64,000 nt of DNA, from the NCBI GenBank assembly GCA_024291935.2, contig JAGTYA010000025.1:6903501-6967500 (forward strand). Direction: 5' to 3'. The DNA comes from Okapia johnstoni (lineage: Eukaryota; Chordata; Mammalia; Artiodactyla; Giraffidae). The translations under genes were made by a program, and so were the position numbers. Shown piece after piece: positions 21,707 to 32,491 of the stretch (within the stretch, counting starts at the first letter, position 1; each line of letters begins with the position of its first letter). The notes beneath the pieces are model-generated. The model was not told the DNA's origin and ran no database searches. It worked only from the letters and a program-made list of their open reading frames with translations.

Positions 21707-21909
21707 ATGCAAAGTCCTTTCAGTTGTGTCTGACTCTTCGCAACCCTATAGACTGTAGCCCACCAGGTTCCTCTGTTCATGGGATTCCAGGCAAGAATAC
21801 TGGAGTGGGTTGCCATGCCCTCCTCCAGGGGATCTTCCCGGCCCAGGGATCGAACTCCTGTCTCCTGCATTGGCAGGTGTTTGTTTGTTTGTTTTTACCA
21901 CTACCAGGG
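21707..21909 (-). mobile_element. Bov-tA SINE inserted in MIR
   Basis: Reverse Bov-tA containing an extra (gttt)n patch at 21880-21895 in its head. gatatgtggt (21697-21706) and gatatgtagt (21910-21919) form a 10-bp TSD with one mismatch. Confidence 0.9.
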
Positions 21910-22000
21910 GATATGTAGTAGACAATCAATTACTTATTAAGGAAAACAGATAGCTGTGATATAACACATGTACTAGTATCTTGTGGAGTACCTACTCTGT

Positions 22001-22140
22001 GTGTGCATGCATGCCAAGTTGCTTCAGTCATGTCCAACTCTTTGCAACCCCATGGACTGCAGCCCGCCAGGCTCCTCTGTCCATGGGATTCTCCAGGCAA
22101 GAATAATACTGGAGTGGGTTGTCATGCCCTCCTCCAGGGA
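22001..22140 (-). mobile_element. Truncated Bov-tA SINE (BovB-tail half)
   Basis: Only the 3' half (BovB-derived tail) is present and the tRNA head is missing. cctact-starting text at 21991 and 22141 is a probable TSD, so truncation probably happened at insertion. It contains a 3-bp 'ataat' expansion in the usual agaatactgg block. Confidence 0.82.
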
Positions 22141-23879
22141 CCTACTGTGTTTGAATACTGCCAGATACTCTTTGGCCATTTGTTTGTCTTCTCCTCTAAA
22201 GCAGGAGGCTGGGCTCAGGTAGAAGTGGAGACTGGACAAACTAACTGAGCCATAAGGGTGGGTCCAGGGCGATGGTCAGCAGAAGGACAGTGGGCATAGC
22301 ACACTTGGGGTTGGGTGCAGTAGGCAACTATGTCAGAAGGAGCTGCCTTTGTGGGTCAGGCAGGAGACCTCTGGTTGCGGTGATATCTGAAGTCTAATAG
22401 GCAAGGAATGTGGCTTAACTGGGATGCCAAATACGGGAACTGCTGCCACCACTCTGCAGCCTGTGCCTCTGGCAGACTTGACTACCCATCACAGAGTGGT
22501 CCCTGGAAGTCTCCCAATCCTTCTCAATGAGAGTTGTCAGATGAAGTTAGATCAGTTTGCTGTCTTTGTATTTATAGATGAACCCTTGGAGAAGGGGTCA
22601 GTGTGAGAGACAGGAGTCTGTCACTTAATACTTGGGGTGCTGCTCTTGGACCGAGCCCTAGATGAAGTGCGGCTTCATCGTGCCAGAGAGGAAGAGACGC
22701 CTAACACCTGCTTCCCCCTACACACCCCTGTATGCCAGGATTGACTAAGGAAGGTAGCGGGGGCTGAGTCTCCATGTTCAAGAGCACTGGGACTGCAGCT
22801 GAGTAAAGGCAGGAGATGGTAGAGGTCACTGACAGCCCCTGACCCGAACAGGGCTGCAACTTCCCCACCCGGAAAATGTCTTGGATGGAGTAAGCTCTCC
22901 AACAGCCTCCACTTCCCTAAAACCTAGTTGGCCAACCCTGCTGCAGGCGTGCCTCCAAAGAAGATGTTTGTGGCAAAGAGCACAAACTGGAGTCTGGCTC
23001 CCAAGGAGCTTCCCTGGGAAGAATTGAGTGTACAGAGCTGAGATTGGACAAAAGCCGAGCTTCATCAGGCATGTTGTGGCTGTCTTCTCCAGTCTTCTCT
23101 TAGTGTGAACTGTTCATTTAACCTTCTCCCGGAGCCGTCATTCAATGAACCAGCCAGCAGGGACCACCTGCTCCATGCCGCCTCGAACACGATGTAGGAA
23201 GAGCCAGAAACTGGTGCCCTGCAAGGACCAGCATTCCGTCTGTGTTCCGCTTTACTCAGCCTCTGCCTGTCTCTTCTCCCTCACCTCTCTTCTCCATATC
23301 TTCGGTATTTCTTTGATCACTCATCTGAGCATTCTCCACTCCCAGTTGCACAACTGTGACTTAAATTCCTCTGCTCTGTTTGTTTTGTGTGCTTTCTGAC
23401 TGCTGATGTGTGTGCTGATGCCTTCTTACAGGCTCTGTCAGTGAGTCAGGATGAGCGTTTTCACGGATTTTCAGAAGGCAGGAGAGAATTGTACAGAGCA
23501 GAATGTTGAAGTCATTACTGAGTGTTTGAAGTGGCAAGTCTCTCCACTTTATATCTAAAAGGTTCTTGCTCAAGGCCTCTGGCTTTCTGTCTCCCCTGGG
23601 TGCCTCTTCCTCGGACACCTGATCATTACCTGCCCAGGGTGATTTCTTCCTCTAATCACCACCTGGAATCAGATCCAGGCGGCAGTAAGCCAGCTGCGGC
23701 ATCATTACAGAATCGGAAGGGAAAGGACTCCATGGTTGCAGCCAGGTCGGAGATGGAGTTCAGAGGCCAAGGTCGAGGGACGAGGAGTGTTTAGATGAGG
23801 AAGCAGGGCCACAGCCACAGTTAATCAGTTGCTGAGGCAAAAACCGAGTTGGGTGATGAGAACCAAGAAAACTGCACAT
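22141..23879. other. Unique DNA, no gene called (22.14-23.88 kb)
   Basis: 1.7 kb free of recognised transposons. Frames up to 90 codons on both strands have no domains. It is one of the longer repeat-free stretches of the left half. Confidence 0.45.
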
Positions 23880-23892
23880 CTTGTGGTGATGT

Positions 23893-24124
23893 GCTATGCT
23901 TGGTCATTGAGTCTTGTCTGACTCTTTGCAACCACATGGACTGTAGCCCGTCAGGCTCCTCTGTCCATGGGGATTCTTCAGGCAAGAATACTGGAGTGGG
24001 TTGCCATGCCCTTCTCCTGGGGATCTTCAGGGATCTTCCTGACCCAGAGATCAAACCCGCATCTCCTGTGTCTTCTGCATTGGCAGGCAGATTCTTTTCA
24101 CCACTGAGTCACCTAGGAAGCTCC
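23893..24124 (-). mobile_element. Bov-tA SINE with perfect TSD
   Basis: Reverse full-length Bov-tA with a small internal tandem repeat ('gggatcttca' twice near 24019). The 13-bp repeat cttgtggtgatgt lies at 23880-23892 and 24125-24137. Confidence 0.95.
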
Positions 24125-24311
24125 CTTGTGGTGATGTCTGAGAGCAAAGCCTCCAGGACCACCTTCCCGTGCATGGACTTTTCTGCGAAGCCTGGCTCCA
24201 CCAGGCAGTCAAGGGGTGTGTCTGAGAGCAGAGTCCAACAGCTCCATCCACACGGCAAGTAGGTCTATCAGCTTGACTGCCAGTTTTTCCACTTGTGTAT
24301 GTTTTGTCTGA

Positions 24312-24785
24312 TGTTGTTGTTCAGTCGCTCAGTCATGGCCGACTCTTTGTGACCCCATGGAATGCAGCACACCAGGCTTCCCTGTCCTTTACCATCTCCC
24401 GGAGTCTGCTCAAACTCATGGCCATTGAGTCAGTGATACCATCCAACCATCTCATGCTCTGTCATCTCCTTCTCCTGTCCTCAATCTTTCCCAACATCAG
24501 GGTCTTTTCCACTGAGTTGGCTCTTCACATCAGGTGGCCAAAGTACTGGAGCTTGAGCTTCATCATCAGTAATTCAATAAATATTCAGGGTTGATTTCCT
24601 TTAGGTTTGATTGATTTGAACTCCTTGCAGTCCAAAGGACTCTCAAGAGTCTTCTCCAACACCACAGTTCGAAAGCATCAATTCTTTGGCACTCAGCCTT
24701 GTTTATGGTCCAACTCTCACATCCATACATGACTACTGGAAAAACCATAGCTTTGACTAGATGGACCTTTGTCAGCAAAGTAATT
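24312..24785 (-). mobile_element. BovB LINE 3' end fragment
   Basis: Reverse BovB 3' 470 bp beginning 'tgttgttgttcagtcgctca'. ORF2 C-terminal remnant with breaks. Confidence 0.91.
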
Positions 24786-25135
24786 CATCTTATGAGCCAG
24801 ACAGTAAGACTGGTGGGGGTGGGAGGGTGGGGCGTAGAGTCCTGTCTTCTTTTCAATACCCCAGGAGGTAAGTACAGAGGACAGTAGACATAACTGGGCC
24901 TCGAGAGCTGGCATGGACAGGTCTGATACCAGCCCTGGGATGCTCGGCAAACCTGAAGCACCAAGGACAGATTCAATGGCCTTCCGTAGATCCAGGAGTG
25001 GTGTAAGGCCCCCTTGCGCCCAGTGTGATTCACCCAGGCAGCTGAATCAGTGCTCAGCCACTCTGCACGTCCCAGCCCCACGGGCCCTCTCACAGGCCTG
25101 TGGCACTGCTCACCCAACACGTTCTCTGTTGCCTC
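24786..25135. other. No feature recognised (24.79-25.14 kb)
   Basis: Unique-looking. A 146-codon plus frame starts at 24913 but its later part runs into L2 sequence, so it is not a gene. Confidence 0.45.
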
Positions 25136-25139
25136 TTAC

Positions 25140-25650
25140 CCACCCCCTCGACCTAGACTTCAAGGATGCCCACATCCATATTTCCCACCCTGACCTCTCC
25201 CACAAACTCAAACCCACAATTCCAAGAGCCTGCTGGACACATCCATCTGGCTATCCCACCGGCAACAGACACTTTCACGTGTCAGCACCAAAGTTCTCAT
25301 TTCCCCTGCCTGTCTGTCAACTCTTTCTCCAGGGTCTCCCAACTCAGGGCTGACCGTCCATCCAGCTGTCCAGGACGCGAGGACCACCCTGGACTATTCC
25401 TTCTCATTCTTTCATCTCCACCTCTCTCCCTCTCTGTCCCTCCCTGGACTGGACCACTGCAGGACAGCAGCAACACTCCTTCCCTGATGGACCTTGCCTG
25501 CATTGGAATCTCTCTCCTCACTGCCATCCAGGGTTCTTTTCCCAAAACATAAATATGCAATGCAATCAATCTCCTGCTTAAACAAGTTCAAGTGGACTAG
25601 ATGATAAGTTGCGTGAGAGTGGGGACCTCATCTGCCATTTGTATGAGTCC
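25140..25650 (+). repeat. L2 LINE fragment, long
   Basis: Forward L2-type order: 'gcctgctggacacatccatc', 'ggactattccttctcattct', 'aacataaatatgcaatgcaa', 'cctgcttaaacaagttcaag', 'ctagatgataagttgcgtga'. The frames open here on both strands are repeat-derived. Confidence 0.6.
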
Positions 25651-26000
25651 TGAAAGGAGATGGATGGCACCCGTGCCAAGCTGGGTAACTGAGGGCAGCT
25701 TAATGAAGGAACTACTTAGAAGGCTGTGTACAGTTTAAGCAGAGCAACAGAGATGGTGCAGCACCCCGGACAAGTATCAGCAGGGAGCCATCGCCAGCCC
25801 AGCCGGGCTGAAGGGCCAAGGGGAAGGAGTGGTTTCCTGATCCCGAGAGATTTATGTGGCGAGAGCAGATTGACAGCAGCCATGGGCTGGGAGGTTTGGG
25901 TGCTGTAACCCCACAGGCAGAGGACCGGGCTGACAAATACCCTGATCTGTCTCTCCCTTCACCTTCTGGTCTCTTGCTAGTGCTCTAATTTCCCACCTCT
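25651..26000. other. No feature recognised (25.65-26.00 kb)
   Basis: Unique-looking sequence. 25640-25720 loosely resembles an old repeat end. No gene. Confidence 0.4.
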
Positions 26001-26011
26001 AACCAGCACCC

Positions 26012-26231
26012 AGGAGGCTTCCCAGGTGGCTCGGCAGTAAAGAGCCCACCTGCCAATGCAGGATTCCCCAGTTTGATCCCTGGGTCAGGAAGATCCCCTG
26101 GAGGACGAAATGGCAACCCACTCCAGTATTCTTGCCTGGGAAATCCCCATGGACAGAGGAGCCTGGTGGGCTACAGTCCCTGGAGTCACAAAGGGTCAGA
26201 CACGACTTCGCGACTGGGCACGCATGCACAC
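26012..26231 (+). mobile_element. Bov-tA SINE with TSD
   Basis: Forward Bov-tA from 'aggaggcttcccaggtggct' to 'gactgggcacgcatgcacac'. aaccagcaccc at 26001-26011 and 26232-26242 is a perfect 11-bp TSD. Confidence 0.95.
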
Positions 26232-26242
26232 AACCAGCACCC

Positions 26243-26465
26243 CAGCGGATGCAGTCTGCATGGGTCAGCCTCCTGGGGACCAGGGCGGTGCAGAGGAAGG
26301 TTCCTGGTGGACCTGAAGGAGCTAACGGGAGATCCTAGCACACCACTGCCTCCACTGGCACCCAGGGGCCAACCACTCAGATAGTGGGATGAACCAATAA
26401 ACCAGTAAACATTTCCAAACACGCACAAGGACGACAGAGGCCTGACTTATAGGCCAGGTATTTGG
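26243..26465. other. No feature recognised
   Basis: Short unique spacer between a SINE and an L2 copy. Confidence 0.4.
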
Positions 26466-26469
26466 AGAT

Positions 26470-26985
26470 TCTCACACATCTGATCCAAACCCCCTTTCTA
26501 ATTGCTCCACTTCCAGTGATGACACTGCTCCTCATTCAAGACGCTTCTCAAATGCCACCTCTTCTGGGAAGCCTTACCTTACTTCTCCGGAAAGTTATCC
26601 ACTCAATACGGACCTCATTTACCCTTGCCTTTATTACATCAGGCTTCCCCAGTGGCTCAGCTGGTAAAGAATCTGCCTGCCAATTCAGGAGACACAAGAG
26701 ACGTGAGTTTAATCCCTGGGTCGGGAAGATTCCCTGGAGAAGGGAACGGCAACCCACTCCAGTATTCTTGCCTGGAAAATTCCACGGACAGAGGAGCCTG
26801 GCAGCTACAGTCCATGCGGCCACAAAGAGTCGGACACGACTGAGCACACATGCCTTTATTACATCAGGCCACGCGCTCCATTCAGATCTCTTCATGTCTC
26901 TATCCCCATCAGCAGGAGCACCATCATATTTCTCTCCACATCCCCAGCATCTGGTCCACATTAAGTTCTCAACAAAATGTTCAGT
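26470..26985 (+). repeat. L2 LINE 3' end, split by Bov-tA
   Basis: 26470-26626 ('cttctcaaatgccacctctt', 'ctgggaagccttaccttact') and 26867-26985 ('ttctctccacatccccagca', 'cattaagttctcaac') are collinear forward L2 text around the nested SINE. Confidence 0.7.
26642..26850 (+). mobile_element. Bov-tA SINE nested in L2, perfect long TSD
   Basis: Forward Bov-tA. tgcctttattacatca at 26626-26641 and 26851-26866 is a perfect 16-bp TSD (the match may extend to 19 bp because the SINE also starts GGC). One of the youngest-looking insertions. Confidence 0.96.
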
Positions 26986-26999
26986 AGTTAATAAGACAG

Positions 27000-27853
27000 C
27001 ATGACCTTGTGAGATAAGATCATTCCTAGCACCCACACTGGAGATAATGAGCTTTTCTATCCATTGCCAAAGGCAGTGATGGTTTTTCTACCTTCTGATT
27101 TTATTTTTTAATCAATGTGCTATCTTACAGACTTGAGATCAATGCTGATGTAATTTTTTACTGTATAACAACTGAGGTAAAAGATGCGTAGGTGCTTCAG
27201 TTCATATCTAAGCAAAGCCAAAGCCAGTGAAGCTAAAGCTGGAGAGGCTGGCACCAAGGGAGAAGTTCCCCACCGCAGGGGAGTGCCAACAGCTTAGCTC
27301 CTCAAGCCTCATAAACCGATGAAAATGAAAACCACCGCTTGGAAGCAGAGTTTACAGTCCACTGACCAACGGAGAGGCACTTTGTGAGCACAGGCAGTGA
27401 AACTTGTTTTCATCTTCAAGTTTTAAAAATCTAATTTCCATGCAAATAGGAGTGGGTGCGTCAGAGTGTGGAACTTGGGATGTTTGAGCACCAGGCGGCA
27501 TGACTAATATTTGGGGCTTGGAAAGTGGCCAAGGACACTTAAGGAATCCCAGTGTTACAAAGGAAACCAAATATGTTGTGATTAGAGCATTCACTGTCCC
27601 AAGCAAATAAATGAGCTGGCTCAGAAGAGGAGCCGCTCCACACTGCCCTTCGGCTTCTGAGCCATTCTGCTCCCAAGAGCCTGTGGTCGTGAAAGAAGAA
27701 CCATTGTTCAAACTTCGGTTAAAAACTCATGTATTCAAATGTTTTGAAAATAGGTTTTTAAATATTCAGAGGAAGGAAAAAGGGCAAAATGTTAGGCCTG
27801 CGGGACAGATATCTAACTGAGTTTTAAAAAGTAATCTACGTTTGTATTCCATC
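27000..27853. other. Repeat-free stretch, no gene called
   Basis: About 850 bp of unique-looking A/T-leaning DNA without transposon text. Frames up to 119 codons (27352-27711 minus) have no domain I know. Could hold conserved noncoding sequence. Confidence 0.4.
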
Positions 27854-27866
27854 ATGGTGAGCCTGA

Positions 27867-28054
27867 TGCTGGGAAAGACTGAAGGCAGGAGGAGAAGGGG
27901 ACGACAGAGGATGAGATGGTTGGATGGCATCACTGATGTGATGGACATGAGTTTGAGTAAACTCTGAGAGTTGGTGATGGACAGGGAAGCCTGGCATGCT
28001 GCAGTCCATGGGGTCTCAAAGAGTCAGACATGACTGAGCGACTGAACTGAATTG
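27867..28054 (+). mobile_element. BovB LINE 3' end (188 bp) with perfect TSD
   Basis: Only the last 188 bp of BovB, ending 'gagcgactgaactgaattg'. atggtgagcctga at 27854-27866 and 28055-28067 is a perfect 13-bp TSD. A severely 5'-truncated insertion. Confidence 0.95.
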
Positions 28055-28067
28055 ATGGTGAGCCTGA

Positions 28068-28242
28068 ACTTGAGAAGTGAGAAGGGTGAGGTAAGGATTG
28101 AGATGCCTGGAGTCTGTCTCCTGACTAAAAAGGGAAAGAATCATGAAGAATATGGTGTAAACATGTAAGAAATCCCCAGGTTTTAAGAAATAATTCTGGT
28201 AATCCAGAATTCAGCTTGCCTTCAAATGGGATGCAAAATGGA
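28068..28242. other. No feature recognised
   Basis: Unique spacer between BovB and a SINE. Confidence 0.4.
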
Positions 28243-28435
28243 TATGAAAGCAAAAGTCGCTCAGTCATGTCCGACTCTTTGCGACACCATAGACTCTATA
28301 GTTCATGGAATTCTCCAGTACAGAATACTGGAGTGGGTGGCCTTTCCCTTCTCCAGGGGACCTGCTCAATCCAGGGATCGAACTCAAGTCTCCCACATTT
28401 CACGCAGATTCTTTACCAGCTGAGCCACCAGGGAA
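28243..28435 (-). mobile_element. Bov-tA SINE
   Basis: Reverse Bov-tA from 'aaaagtcgctcagtcatgtc' to 'ccagctgagccaccaggga'. TSD unclear. Confidence 0.9.
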
Positions 28436-28884
28436 GAAAAGTTCTTATTTGAACAGGGCGGGGCTCGGGGGAGGTAGGGTGGGATGAGGCAGGAGAGACA
28501 GCATAGGAAGTTCTCAAGCAGAAATAGTTTGAAAAGGGCAATTACCCCGCTCTATCTGAAAGAGCAAGTGAATAGTTAAAGACTTTTAAAATAATCAATC
28601 TGAAGTCTCTACCGAGAAAAGCAAGATGTTGAGCTGGGGACTCAGGAAGCCCAGAAAGCCACTGTGTCTTCCTAATGCCACACCAAGGACCAACCTGAAC
28701 GACAGATAACTGAAGTTTAATATGAGAAAAGATGCAACTTGGATCTAGATGTTTGTAATTTTCCTATCTTGGCCCAAATCTGATACCGCAGTTGAATAAT
28801 ATTCCTATTGTTGTGATCAAAAGCTAGACTTGTGTGTGTAAGAGGGGGAGGGAAAGAGAGAGTGAGAGAGAGAATGTATATATA
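28436..28884. other. Unique DNA with short GA/TA runs
   Basis: No gene. 28850-28885 is a gaga-rich run passing into tatata, the target area of the next SINE. Confidence 0.45.
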
Positions 28885-29056
28885 TGCCTAGTCACTCAGT
28901 AGCCCGCTGGGCTCCTTTTTCCATGGAATTCTCCAGGCAATAATACTGGAGTGAGTTGCCATTTCCTTCTCCAGGGGATCTTCCCAATCTAGGGATCGAA
29001 CCCAGGTCTCTTGCATTGCAGGCGGATTCTTTACCATCTGAGCCACCAAAGAAGCC
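28885..29056 (-). mobile_element. Bov-tA SINE, shortened
   Basis: Reverse Bov-tA lacking part of its BovB-derived tail ('cctagtcactcagtagcccg' joins early). The tRNA-head end runs into a TATATA target that was reused by the next SINE. Confidence 0.87.
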
Positions 29057-29071
29057 CATATATATAATATA

Positions 29072-29291
29072 GTGTAGACAGTGTTAGTTGCTCAGTCGTG
29101 TCTGACTCTGCGATCCCATGGACCATAGCCCACCAGGTTCCTCTGTCCATGGAATTCTCCAGGCAAGAATACTGAATACTGGAATGGGTTGCCATTTCCT
29201 TCTTCAGGGGATCTTCCTGACTCCGGGACTGAACCTGGGTCTCCTGCATTGCAGGCAGTTTCTCTTACCATCTGAGTCACCAGGAAGATCT
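29072..29291 (-). mobile_element. Bov-tA SINE with perfect TSD
   Basis: Reverse full-length Bov-tA. catatatataatata (15 bp) at 29057-29071 and 29292-29306. It inserted immediately beside the head of the previous SINE. It contains a small 'gaatact' duplication near 29167. Confidence 0.94.
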
Positions 29292-29306
29292 CATATATAT
29301 AATATA

Positions 29307-30553
29307 CCTTGGTCCATTGCCCCAAATCCGCAGTAATCACTACCTCCCCTAGTGGCCGTATCCATAATTGCAGGTCTGCATCTGCACGGCCCCTCAGCAA
29401 AGCTGACGAGTTTTGTTTTACGATGATTTCTGGTCTATTGTTTGTCTCAGGGTACAAATGACATGGGAACATGAGTAACAAATGCTCCAAAGGTTCCAAT
29501 TAATAGGACTGTGATTTCCTTATCATATGCCTGGGACTTACAGTTTGAAGTGGAACTCTTGGCTCTGGAAGGACTGAGCAAGGACTCTCCCAATTTCTTT
29601 CTGACTTCTTGGCACACAGCACCAGGAGTACAGCTACAAGCCCCTTCTATGTCCCAGGAGGAGAACCACGTTCATTAACGTTAGGTCTCCTTAAAGGACT
29701 AGACAGCTATCGGTCCTTCCTTCCCACACCGGAAAAGCTGGTGATACGCGAAAGATCTGTGGCCTGACATCTACTGATCTCAATTTTGGTTTCATTCCTA
29801 TTTATGCTCAAACAACTCCTAGTTTGCATTTCTGTCGCTGTTTTAGCCTAGTATCCTGGCAACCACCTCCAAGGTTCTTACTGTCTGACAAGAAAGGCGT
29901 CAGGGAGGGAGGAGTGGGAGAAATGTGTCTTAAGCTGGGGGTGAGGGGGTAGAAGGTAGACATGAGGGAGGGTAAGGTGGAGAGAAAGGAGAAAAGAAGG
30001 CGAGGAGAGAGGAAGCAGGAGTGATGAGAAGGGAGAGAAAACATGAGTTGAGAAAGAAAAGGGGATGAGATGGGGACTGTTAGGGAAAGGTTTGTATCCA
30101 CCAGGATAGAATTTCCAGGGCCCTGGAACCTCAGTGGTGACCCAAGACAAGCAAGTGGATAAATAATTGATGTCCTAACATCTGACCCACTCTAGCCAGA
30201 GATGGCTAACTTGATGACTCTGGAATCCAGGACAGCCTCTGCCCCCTGAGATGGGGGGATAGGGAGGCTGCCCCTCAGGCCCCTCAGTTAGGAGGTGATT
30301 TTAGCTCAGAGGCTCATGGCCCCACCTGGCCCTCACCCTGACCTCACTGCTACTTCTAGTCCACACCCAGATTCTGGAGAATTCTTCTGGTTTCTGACTC
30401 ATGCACTATTTTTCCTGGCTCCAGCTTCCAGGGAGCTGCTGACTGAAGGAAGTGATTTCCAGTGAGGAGGTCTTCACCCTCAAAAGGAGCTCTAAATCCT
30501 GGCTACCGTAAACCTGGTGATGCAAACATGTATACCAGTTTGCCTTGGACGCT
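29307..30553. other. Unique DNA incl. polypurine tract, no gene
   Basis: No transposon recognised. 29890-30080 is strongly purine-biased (gggagg/gagaaagg runs) on the plus strand, and the two long minus frames there simply translate the polypyrimidine complement. Confidence 0.5.
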
Positions 30554-30564
30554 AGGAGACTCTT

Positions 30565-30676
30565 GTTGTTCAGTTGCTCAGTCGTGTCTGACTCTTTGGG
30601 ACCCCATGGACTATAGCACGCCAGGCTTCCCTTTCCTTCACTCTCTCCCAGCATTTGCTCAAACTCAAGTTCTTTG
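30565..30676 (-). mobile_element. BovB LINE, 112-bp 3' stub with perfect TSD
   Basis: Reverse complement of only the last 112 bp of BovB. aggagactctt at 30554-30564 and 30677-30687 is a perfect 11-bp TSD, so this is the whole insert, aborted early in reverse transcription. Confidence 0.94.
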
Positions 30677-30721
30677 AGGAGACTCTTAGCAAGCTGTATT
30701 TTCCAACCCATCTTAGCACAG

Positions 30722-30737
30722 CACACACACACACACA
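30722..30737. repeat. (CA)n short microsatellite
   Basis: Eight uninterrupted CA units. Confidence 0.9.
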
Positions 30738-30854
30738 GAGTAGATAGACTTAGCCAGCAAGCATCTCAGGCATTCTAAAGTATGTTTTCACCTCACTAAA
30801 AACCCAACAACAATCTGTATGCATTCACTTAACAGCGTGTAAAGTGTAATTGAA

Positions 30855-31105
30855 GGTGAAAGTCGCTCAGCTGTACCTGACTCTTTGCAACCCAGGCCAG
30901 AATACTGGAGTGGGTTGCCATTCCCTTCTCCAGGTCTCCCACATTGCAGGCAGATTCTTTACTGCCTAAGCCACCAGGGAAGCCCAAGAATACTAGGGTG
31001 GGTAGCCTATCCCTTCTCCAGCAGATCTTTCCGACTTAGGAATCGAACTGGGGTCTCCTGCATTGCAGGCGGATTCTTTACCAGCTGAGCTACCAGGGAA
31101 GCCCA
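30855..31105 (-). mobile_element. Composite Bov-tA (deleted copy plus extra tRNA half)
   Basis: 30855-30986 is a reverse Bov-tA missing most of its middle. 30987-31105 is a second 'aagaatactagggtgggtag ... gagctaccagggaagcccaa' unit. This matches the dimeric Bov-tA arrangement also seen at 43281-43656. Confidence 0.82.
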
Positions 31106-31254
31106 AAAGTACTGTTACATGCTACCATAAATTTTTCTCCTAAAGTGGTGGGATGACTTTCCTGGTCTTGCCTTTGGCCAGTGGGTATGCTGATAAAATG
31201 AAACTGACACCCTGTGCTGCAGGAAACTACATGAGTGGATGTTCATGTTGCTAA
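31106..31254. other. No clear feature
   Basis: A/T-leaning sequence between a SINE and an L1, possibly degraded L1. Not assigned. Confidence 0.35.
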
Positions 31255-31799
31255 AGGGGGAAATTTTATGCCATCATTCTTTGAAAAAGATAACTTGCCA
31301 AAATGAAAACAAGAAGAAACGCTAGATCTGAATAGTCCTATATTCTTTAAAAAAGATAAACGATTCTTTCTACAGATTTAAAAAATACCAGTATACATCA
31401 TCTTGTCCCAAAAATAAAGAGGGAAAGTTTCTCAATATTTTATTTTGAAACCAACTCAACCCTGGTACCAAAATCAAACAAGGATATTACAAGAAAATAA
31501 CATTATTGGCCAGTACCATTCATGAATAGAGATGCAAAACTGCTATACAAAATATTAGCAAATTGAATATAATGATATATTTTTAAAAAGGATAATCTAG
31601 CATGACTTAGTGAAGTGTATTTGAAAAATACCAGTATCATTTAATACACAAATATCAATCAATGCATTTGGCCATGTTGAGAAAAATCATGTCTCAAAAG
31701 ATTAAAAACACTTGATAAAGGTAATGCCTATTTATATAAAAATTCCTCAGCACTAGGAATAGAAGGGAACTTCTTTAACTATATAATGAATATGTGTAA

Positions 31800-32017
31800 A
31801 ATGCATGCATGCACACTAAGTTGCTTCAGTCGTGTGTGGCTTTATGGACTGCAGCTTGCCAGGCTCCTCAGTCCATGGGATTCTCTAGGCAAGAGTACTA
31901 GAGTGGGTTGCCGTACCCTCCTCCAGTGGAACTTCCCAACCCAGGGGTTGAACCCCTGTCTTTTACATCTAACCTGCATTGGCAGGTGGGTTCTTTACCA
32001 CTAGTGTTACCTGGGAA
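31800..32017 (-). mobile_element. Bov-tA SINE nested in L1
   Basis: Reverse Bov-tA, diverged in its BovB tail ('tcgtgtgtggctttatgg') and with an inserted 'catctaac' near its head. Bordered on both sides by L1 text. Confidence 0.88.
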
Positions 32018-32178
32018 ATAAGATATCCACAGCTAAATTATAGTTAATGATGAAATACTGTATTCTTTCCTCCTATGGTTGGGAACAAGATAAGGATGTC
32101 CACTGTCTCATTCACATTCTTAGAAGCAAACTATTATAATTAATAAGTGAAATTTTCAAGGCCACTAGATACAGGATC

Positions 32179-32454
32179 TGGAGAAGGCAATGGCAACCCA
32201 CTCCGGTACTGTTGCCTGGAAAATCCCATGGCTGGAGGAGCCTGGTAGGCTGCAGTCCATGGGGTTGCTAGGAGTCAGATATGACTGAGTGACTTCACTT
32301 TCACTTTTCACTTTCATCCATTGGAGAAGGAAATGGCAACCCACTCCAGTGTTCTTGCCTGGAGAATCCCAGGGATGGGGGAGCCTGGTGGGCTGCCGTC
32401 TATGGGGTCGCACAGAGTCGGACATGACTGAAGCGACTTAGCAGCAGCAGCAGC
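32179..32454 (+). mobile_element. BOV-A2 dimeric SINE with perfect TSD
   Basis: Two BovB-tail monomers joined by 'cactttcacttttcactttc', ending in (cag)n. agatacaggatc at 32167-32178 and 32455-32466 is a perfect 12-bp TSD inside the L1. Looks younger than the surrounding Bov-tA copies. Confidence 0.96.
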
Positions 32455-32491
32455 AGATACAGGATCAATGTAAAAATCAAAGCATTTAGCA

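Larger units (their letters stand above)
31255..32490 (+). mobile_element. L1 fragment (ORF2 region), host of two SINEs
   Basis: Degenerate forward L1 ORF2: 'caaggatattacaagaaaat', 'gatgcaaaactgctatacaa', then after a SINE 'gaacaagataaggatgtcca', and after BOV-A2 'ggatcaatgtaaaaatcaaa'. Many stops. Truncated at both ends. Distinct from the next L1, which restarts from an earlier ORF2 position. Confidence 0.75.

Noticed and set aside
26548..27036. 162-codon minus frame and 180-codon plus frame over the same DNA
   Set aside because: Both run through the nested Bov-tA at 26642-26850 and L2. This is repeat-derived, not a gene.
28255..31105. Regularly recurring about 200-bp units as a possible CRISPR-like or tandem array
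   Set aside because: The units are independent Bov-tA insertions in different states with separate TSDs and irregular spacing.
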